From the NCBI GenBank assembly GCA_028288545.1, contig JAQBNQ010000588.1, forward strand, positions 1-7,134: a stretch of DNA of 7,134 nt, given 5' to 3'. The notes beneath the pieces were generated by a model that was given only the letters and a program-made list of their open reading frames with translations, made no database searches and had not been told where the DNA came from. Origin of the DNA: Bacteroidota bacterium. Lineage in GTDB: Bacteria > Bacteroidota > Bacteroidia > Chitinophagales > LD1. The position numbers and the translations under genes were made by a program. Below are positions 5,703-7,134 of the stretch, in pieces; within the stretch, counting starts at the first letter, position 1; each line of letters begins with the position of its first letter.

Positions 5703-7134
5703 TCAATGTGGATTCTTAACACGATGCCACTTATAGGCAAATTCGAAAATGAGAGGCAGTATAAGTAATGTTAGGATGGTTGATGTGATAAGCCCCCCAA
5801 TAACCACAATTGCCAAAGGTTTTTGTGTTTCGCTGCCTATACCCGTGGATATTGCAGCCGGTAATAAGCCCAGGGCCGCCATAAGTGCTGTCATTACAAC
5901 CGGCCTTACCCGCGATTCAATCCCTTTTTTAATAGCTACCTGCAATGAAAGCTTAAGACTTAGATTATGTTTAAACTCGGTGATCAATATCACCCCGTTT
6001 TGTATACAGATACCAAACAAGGCAATAAAACCTATGCCGGCAGAAATACTAAAGTTAACACCGGTTATATGTAGCGCCAGTATTCCGCCAATGATGGCAA
6101 AAGGTACATTCAAAATTACCAGGAAAGCATCTTTGATAGTACTGAAAATGACGAACAGAATTATAAAAATGGCCAGCAAACTTAATGGCACTACTTGCCC
6201 CAAACGTTTGGTGGCTCTCACCTGGTTTTCAAATTCACCATTCCATGTTAATTTATATCCCTTCGGCGCTTTAAGCACGGCATTTACTCTCTGCTGCGCT
6301 TCTGCAATTGCACCGCCAAGGTCACGGCCCCTTATCGAAAATTTAATGGCGATGTACCGTTGACTATTCTCGCGATACACATAAGCCGGACCGGTAATCG
6401 TTCTGATTCGGGCAATTTCCTTAATAGGGATTTTACTACCATCCTTTGCAGGTACTAACAGGTTGCCAATTTGTTCTTCTGTCTGGCGGAATTGTGGTTG
6501 ATACCTGATACGCACGTCAAATTTCTTCTCCTCTTCAAACAACTGTGTTGCGGCCTTGCCGCCAATAGCCATTTCAATAATAGCATGTACATCCGATGGA
6601 TTAACACCGTACAAAGCGATCTTTTGCTGGTCAAGCTCTATTCTGAATTCCGGCTGACCGATGTTCTTTAAAATCCCCAAATCGTCTACCCCATCCACTT
6701 TGGCTAACTGGTCGTGAACTATCTTAGCCATTGAATCAAGTTGCTGCAGATCTCGCCCATAAATTTTTACGGCCAACGAACCTTTTACTCCCGAAGCAGC
6801 TTCTTCAACATTATCAAGTATAGGTTGCGAATAGTTGAATATAATGCCCGGAAATTTCGAAAGCTTAGCATTCATGCTGTCTATCAATTGGTCGCGGCTC
6901 CATTTATGAGGCCAGTCTTCCTGCGGTAAAAGATCAACGTCGCACTGCACGTTAAAAAAACCAGCAGCGTCTGTACCATCATCCGGCCTTCCGGTTTGTG
7001 TAAGCACACCACGCACCTCTGGAAAGGTTAACAGAATTCTCCGAGCTTCATTTGCAAACTGAGTGGAGTTATCAATAGATGAACTCATTGGCAATTGGCA
7101 GGTGATCCATAAGGCCCCCTCATTAAGGTGAGGT
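5703..7134 (-). CDS. Second heavy-metal efflux RND pump (CzcA/CusA family), C-terminal 476 residues
   Basis: The frame is open to the window edge at 7134 and ends at a TGA at 5703-5705. The visible protein starts PHLNEGALW, which aligns with PHLDEGALW near residue 558 of the neighbouring complete pump, so about 550-560 N-terminal residues are missing; no start within the window is real. The fragment covers the second periplasmic half (FNVQCDVDL, FNYSQPILDNVEEA, LGILKNIGQPEFRIELD, FDVRIRYQPQFRQ, NLLVPAKDGSKIPIKE) and membrane helices 8-12 (VVPLSLLAIF, NVPFAIIGGILA, GFIALFGICIQNGV, MTALMAALGLLPAA, LITSTILTLLILP). Gap-free alignment with the complete copy gives 351 identities in 470 positions by hand count, about 75%. 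Its C-terminal tail is short (HRVKNPH) and lacks the histidine cluster of the neighbour. The helix-4 motif that would indicate the substrate lies outside the window. It is upstream in the same direction and probably in the same operon, so adaptor and outer-membrane channel genes are expected further upstream. Confidence 0.92.
   Translation of the reverse strand, partial: PHLNEGALWITCQLPMSSSIDNSTQFANEARRILLTFPEVRGVLTQTGRPDDGTDAAGFFNVQCDVDLLPQEDWPHKWSRDQLIDSMNAKLSKFPGIIFNYSQPILDNVEEAASGVKGSLAVKIYGRDLQQLDSMAKIVHDQLAKVDGVDDLGILKNIGQPEFRIELDQQKIALYGVNPSDVHAIIEMAIGGKAATQLFEEEKKFDVRIRYQPQFRQTEEQIGNLLVPAKDGSKIPIKEIARIRTITGPAYVYRENSQRYIAIKFSIRGRDLGGAIAEAQQRVNAVLKAPKGYKLTWNGEFENQVRATKRLGQVVPLSLLAIFIILFVIFSTIKDAFLVILNVPFAIIGGILALHITGVNFSISAGIGFIALFGICIQNGVILITEFKHNLSLKLSLQVAIKKGIESRVRPVVMTALMAALGLLPAAISTGIGSETQKPLAIVVIGGLITSTILTLLILPLIFEFAYKWHRVKNPH

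Noticed and set aside
7085..7094. In-frame TTG/ATG codons near 7086-7094 as a start for the second pump
   Set aside because: Aligned pump sequence (PHLNEGALWITCQLP) continues upstream of them to the window edge, so the gene is cut by the window and not N-terminally short.

Overview
The window most likely comes from a Bacteroidota chromosome, probably a Sphingobacteriia/Chitinophagia-type lineage; the genus cannot be told from the sequence. Evidence is a secreted protein with a C-terminal type IX secretion (T9SS) sorting domain, a promoter of the Bacteroidota form TTG-N19-TAACTTTG, starts without clear Shine-Dalgarno sequences, and a moderately AT-rich base composition.

Layout from left to right. 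Positions 1-273 (+) hold the C-terminal end of an FTR1-family iron permease whose 5' part lies outside the window. A strong hairpin with A- and T-rich flanks (288-327) separates it from convergent minus-strand genes and can terminate both directions. Positions 367-1137 (-) encode a small secreted protein with two copies of a roughly 62-residue module and a T9SS type A sorting domain. Positions 1164-2243 (-) encode a secreted right-handed beta-helix-like protein. These two are 26 bp apart and look like one operon, transcribed from a promoter at 2271-2300. Positions 2406-5531 (-) encode a complete heavy-metal efflux RND pump (CzcA/CusA family). Positions 5703-7134 (-) hold the C-terminal 476 residues of a second pump of the same family, cut off by the window edge.

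The two RND pumps form a tandem paralogous pair, about 75% identical over 470 gap-free aligned residues by hand count. The complete copy has the DFG...D...E pattern in its fourth membrane helix typical of divalent-cation (Zn/Co/Ni/Cd) exporters rather than Cu/Ag exporters. The periplasmic adaptor (CzcB-like) and outer-membrane channel (CzcC-like) are not in the window; they may lie upstream of the second pump, beyond position 7134. The pumps would expel metal ions, FTR1 would import iron, and the two secreted proteins have no visible functional link to metals.

I see no CRISPR array, transposase, phage gene, tRNA or rRNA, and no clear sign of a wholly new system. The points most worth a second look are the paired pumps, which could form a mixed trimer, the intergenic structure between them, and the cysteine ladder in the beta-helix protein.
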